IMG/VR virus record: IMGVR_UViG_3300010354_000386
Coordinates: 1 to 30,107 of that record
Source: a virus
Length of the DNA: 30,107 nt
Reading direction: 5' to 3' (one strand)
Made by a program: the position numbers and the translations under genes. This document shows, one piece after another, positions 27,607 through 30,107 of this stretch. The first letter of the stretch is position 1; each line of letters starts with the position of its first letter. Under the pieces are notes generated by a model, which made no database searches, was not told the origin of the DNA, and worked only from the letters and a program-made list of their open reading frames with translations.

Positions 27607-29372
27607 TGATCACAGTAAAATCAGTCACAGCACGTAATTTTCTCAGTGTAGGCAATGTAACACAAAGCGTTAATCTTAACCGAAACGATCTTACCCTAAT
27701 CTTAGGTGAAAATCTAGACCTAGGTGGCGACGATGCTGGTGCTCGTAATGGCACTGGTAAATCAGCATTACTGAATATTGTTAGCTATGCACTATATGGA
27801 TCAGCACTGACTAATATTAAAAAGGATAACTTAATCAACAGGACCAACGACAAAAACATGTTGGTCACTGTGGAATTTGAAAAAGACGGTGTTGATTATC
27901 GTATTGAGCGTGGCCGCAAGCCTAATATACTTAAATTCTATGTAGGTGGGCAAGAGCAGCAGGCCGCAGACGAAAGTCAAGGAGACAGCCGAGAAACACA
28001 AGCTGCTATTGAAAAATTGTTGTCAATGAGCCATACTATGTTTCAACACATAGTGGCTCTTAACACATATACCTTGCCTTTCCTTAGTTTGCGTGCCAAT
28101 GAACAACGAGAAATCATCGAGCAGTTGTTGGGTATTACTCTACTAAGCGAAAAAGCTGATACTCTTAAAGAGCGTATCAGAGCCAGCAAAGAGGCTATCA
28201 CACAGGCCGAAGCAGACATTCGCGCTCAAGTTGACGCTAATAAGCGAATCGAAGAACAAATCGCTGCACTAGAGCGTAGACAAACCTTATGGCTACAAAA
28301 ACATGCCACAGATGTTGAAGAATTGCAGTTAGCCTACAATCAACTCAATCAAATTGACATTGATGCAGAAATAGCGGCGCATAGAGCCTTATCTGATTAT
28401 AGTCAACGTCAACGACAAATTGCACAAGTTACAGCAGATATTCGTAGAACAGAAACTGAAATCACACGCGAACATAAAACTCTGGCTAGGCTTGATCGAG
28501 AGATCACAGATCTCGAAAATCACAAATGTCATGCCTGCGGGCAAGATTTCCATGATGCTCGACAAGCTCAAATATTAGAAGAACGTAAACATGATCGAAT
28601 TGAAAGTGACCGCTTAATAGGCGCTGCCGAAGCAGAGTTCACACAATTGCAAGCGCAACTTGCTGAATTGGGTAATCTAGGTACTCAACCCACAGTATTT
28701 TATGATCGTGAAAGTGATGCAATCGAGCATCGTGCTACATTAGCAGGATTACAGCAACAAATTACATCTAAAACAGCAGAAACCGATCCTTATGCAGAAC
28801 AAATTGCAGAAATGCGTACCACTGCTCTAGTAGAAATTAGTTATGACAAGATAAACGGACTAGTACAGGTTCGCGAACATGAGGAGTTTTTATTAAAGTT
28901 GTTAACTAATAAAGACAGCTTTATTCGCAAGAAAATTATTGATCAGAACTTGAATTACTTAAATACAAGACTTAGTTATTACTTGGAGAAAATTGGCCTA
29001 CCACATCAAGTAGCGTTCAAGAATGATCTAAGCGTGGAAATAACTGAGTTAGGTAGAGATTTGGATTTCGATAATTTATCCCGAGGGGAACGAAACAGAC
29101 TAATACTGAGCCTAAGCTGGGCATTTCGCGATGTATATGAAAGTTTATATCACAAAATGAATCTACTCTTTGTTGATGAATTGGTAGATTCAGGCTTAGA
29201 TGCTTCTGGAATGGAAAGTAGTTTAGCTATTCTAAAGAAGATCAGTAGGGATGCCCGAAAGAGTATTTGGCTAGTAAGTCATAGAGACGAGCTAGTTAGC
29301 AGGGTTGGTAATATACTGCGTGTGACCAAACAAAATGGTTTCACAACGTATAGCACCGAGGTAGAGGTTTAG
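27606..29372 (+). CDS. 46: gp46-like recombination nuclease ATPase subunit (Rad50/SbcC family)
   Basis: 588 residues (T4 gp46 about 560). Motifs: Walker A in ARNGTGKSALLN (Lys52, Ser53), preceded by a small acidic Gly/Asp insertion; coiled coils around 170-290 and 310-400; zinc hook CHACG (Cys308, Cys311) at the hairpin tip; ABC signature LSRGERNRL (491-499); Walker B LLFVDE (520-525); D-loop SGLD; switch His559 in WLVSHRDEL. It is the ATP-driven partner of gp47, clamping DNA and dimerising through the hook. It is translated by stop/start overlap from gp47. Confidence 0.95.
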   Translation: MITVKSVTARNFLSVGNVTQSVNLNRNDLTLILGENLDLGGDDAGARNGTGKSALLNIVSYALYGSALTNIKKDNLINRTNDKNMLVTVEFEKDGVDYRIERGRKPNILKFYVGGQEQQAADESQGDSRETQAAIEKLLSMSHTMFQHIVALNTYTLPFLSLRANEQREIIEQLLGITLLSEKADTLKERIRASKEAITQAEADIRAQVDANKRIEEQIAALERRQTLWLQKHATDVEELQLAYNQLNQIDIDAEIAAHRALSDYSQRQRQIAQVTADIRRTETEITREHKTLARLDREITDLENHKCHACGQDFHDARQAQILEERKHDRIESDRLIGAAEAEFTQLQAQLAELGNLGTQPTVFYDRESDAIEHRATLAGLQQQITSKTAETDPYAEQIAEMRTTALVEISYDKINGLVQVREHEEFLLKLLTNKDSFIRKKIIDQNLNYLNTRLSYYLEKIGLPHQVAFKNDLSVEITELGRDLDFDNLSRGERNRLILSLSWAFRDVYESLYHKMNLLFVDELVDSGLDASGMESSLAILKKISRDARKSIWLVSHRDELVSRVGNILRVTKQNGFTTYSTEVEV

Positions 29373-29441
29373 TGGGACGAACAAACAATATTACACAATG
29401 AAAAAGATAATAAGCTAGAGTAAGCTACCCACAAAAACCTC
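29364..29441 (+). other. Possible long-range stem at the gp46 3' end
   Basis: GAGGTTTAGTGGG (29364-29376), spanning the gp46 stop codon, can pair with CCCACAAAAACCTC (29428-29441) through 12 base pairs with one mismatch and one bulge. The loop is about 51 nt and contains two copies of TAAGCTA. There is no U-run, so it is not a classical terminator. It may act in mRNA stability or be chance. Confidence 0.3.
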
Positions 29442-29466
29442 GACTCAAGTATAAGTAAAATAATAG

Positions 29467-29973
29467 ATGCCATCAAAAAGTAAGAACAAAGGAAGTAGTT
29501 TCGAACGTGACGTAGCCAAGCGGTTAACAGACTTGTTTGGCGAAAGTTTCATTCGTGTTACTAATTCTGGTGCTTACATTGGTGGTAAAAACACAGCAAG
29601 AAAAGACAATTTATCAGAAGCACAAATTAGGCACAGCAAAGGTGACATAGTACCAGGACCCAGTTTTGGTCGTATGAACGCTGAAGCAAAAAATTACGCA
29701 GATTTTCCATTTCATCAATTATTCACAGGCTCATGTAAACAATTAGACGGATGGATTGAACAGATGTTAGAGGTAGCTGACAAGGGTGATTTTAACATTC
29801 TGTTCATGAAGTTCACACGCAAAGGCACATTCGTAGTAGTACCACATAATCAAAACTGGGACCAAACCCTTAGCTCATTCACTTACAGATCAAGACACCA
29901 CGTCTGGCAAATATTCGATCTAGAACAATTCCTTAACAACAACCGAGAATCAATCGCGGCCTTGTGCCGTTAA
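29467..29973 (+). CDS. PD-(D/E)XK nuclease, probably Holliday-junction resolvase-type
   Basis: 168 residues. KGSSFERDVAKRL (Glu13), RVTNSGAYIGG, GDIVPG (Asp60) and NAEAKNY (Glu73, Lys75) give the E...D...EXK layout of Hjc/RecB-type nucleases. The rest is a Trp/Phe-rich alpha-beta tail (KGTFVVVPHN, VWQIFDLEQF). Placed after gp47-gp46, a role in resolving recombination or replication branches is likely, replacing T4 gp49, which has a different fold. No strong ribosome site precedes the ATG. A restriction-like or repair nuclease is the alternative. Confidence 0.7.
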   Translation: MPSKSKNKGSSFERDVAKRLTDLFGESFIRVTNSGAYIGGKNTARKDNLSEAQIRHSKGDIVPGPSFGRMNAEAKNYADFPFHQLFTGSCKQLDGWIEQMLEVADKGDFNILFMKFTRKGTFVVVPHNQNWDQTLSSFTYRSRHHVWQIFDLEQFLNNNRESIAALCR

Positions 29974-30107
29974 CATGCAATAAGGTTTGGTCGGGGCTGC
30001 TCGACTCCCATTGAGGCTGTATTCGTTTACCGTCAGATCTTGGGCATTGCGAGGTAAGAAACTAACTTTAGGTCTCAAATGGTTACGGCTCTGTGAAAAA
30101 GCGACAA
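29950..30107 (-). CDS. C-terminus of an unidentified protein entering from the right edge
   Basis: The minus-strand frame is open from the right edge to TGA at 29952-29950, 51 full codons. It reads like a normal protein end (LRPKVSFLPRNAQDLTVNEY, ending LTAQGRD). It would run convergent to the nuclease gene and overlap its last 24 nt. The opposite-strand frame over the same bases is also open but implausibly rich in Arg, Leu and Trp. I do not recognise the product, and the start lies outside the window. Confidence 0.4.
   Translation of the reverse strand, partial: VAFSQSRNHLRPKVSFLPRNAQDLTVNEYSLNGSRAAPTKPYCMLTAQGRD

Noticed and set aside
29467-29973. Homing endonuclease
   Set aside because: No GIY-YIG, HNH or LAGLIDADG motif; the E, D and EXK residues fit the PD-(D/E)XK superfamily.
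29991-30107. tmRNA-like segment: starts GGGGCTG, with later GCATTGCGAGG and GTGAAAAAGC stretches reminiscent of ssrA 5' regions
   Set aside because: The defining GGATTCGAC-type box is absent, the rest would lie outside the window, and an open minus-strand protein frame covers the same bases.
1-30107. tRNA genes, CRISPR arrays, insertion sequences or integrase/attachment sites
   Set aside because: None seen: there are almost no non-coding stretches, no spaced repeats, and no transposase or integrase motifs.

Overview
This window is a piece of an AT-rich, T4-like contractile-tailed phage (myovirus) genome. The evidence is a recognisable T4-type baseplate gene run (gp53, a gp5-like spike, gp25, gp6) facing away from a T4-type late sigma factor (gp55) and the gp47/gp46 recombination nuclease pair. 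The form of several proteins (short gp53, gp5 spike with a C-terminal murein-cleaving domain, very large fibre-like structural proteins with glycine-rich tips) recalls marine T4-like phages of cyanobacteria, SAR11 and similar hosts. The host cannot be named from this sequence.

Minus strand, about 25.6 kb down to the left edge: one tightly packed structural operon. In transcription order it holds a gp48/gp54-like tail-tube/baseplate junction protein (25574..24660), gp53-like wedge protein (24660..24358), a probable gp27-type hub protein starting at TTG (24356..21999), a gp5-like spike with OB fold, beta-helix and C-terminal lysozyme-like domain (21995..19716), gp25 (19700..19329) and an enlarged gp6 (19276..15131). 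Last comes a giant gene that starts at 15119 and is still open at the left edge. I checked every in-frame codon of that last frame: 5,039 codons with no stop. It carries a phage-type N-terminus, a DUF4214-like module, two CBM5/12-like W...YxxGDxVxY motifs, a degenerate SGNH-hydrolase-like domain flanked by short repeats, a second DUF4214-like module and a glycine-rich C-terminal adhesin-like region.

Strand switch, 25575..25675: a 100-bp divergent control region. One side has a T4-late-type element (AATAAATA) just upstream of the structural operon. The other side has a host sigma70-like promoter (TTGATT, 17 bp, TAAAAT) in front of gp55.

Plus strand, 25.68 kb to the right: gp55 (late sigma factor), gp47 and gp46 (Mre11/Rad50-like nuclease complex, stop/start overlapping), then a PD-(D/E)XK nuclease that is probably a Holliday-junction resolvase-type enzyme. 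A minus-strand reading frame of unknown function enters from the right edge. The layout suggests a simple logic: the host polymerase makes gp55 from the sigma70-like promoter, and gp55 then directs transcription of the baseplate operon across the same 100 bp. The recombination genes downstream of gp55 fit with the coupling of late transcription to DNA replication known in T4.

The most notable points are the giant 5,000+ residue gene in the gene-7 position, its probably inactivated SGNH domain, and the gp55 gene, whose conserved N-terminus can only be reached from an ATT start codon behind a perfect Shine-Dalgarno sequence.
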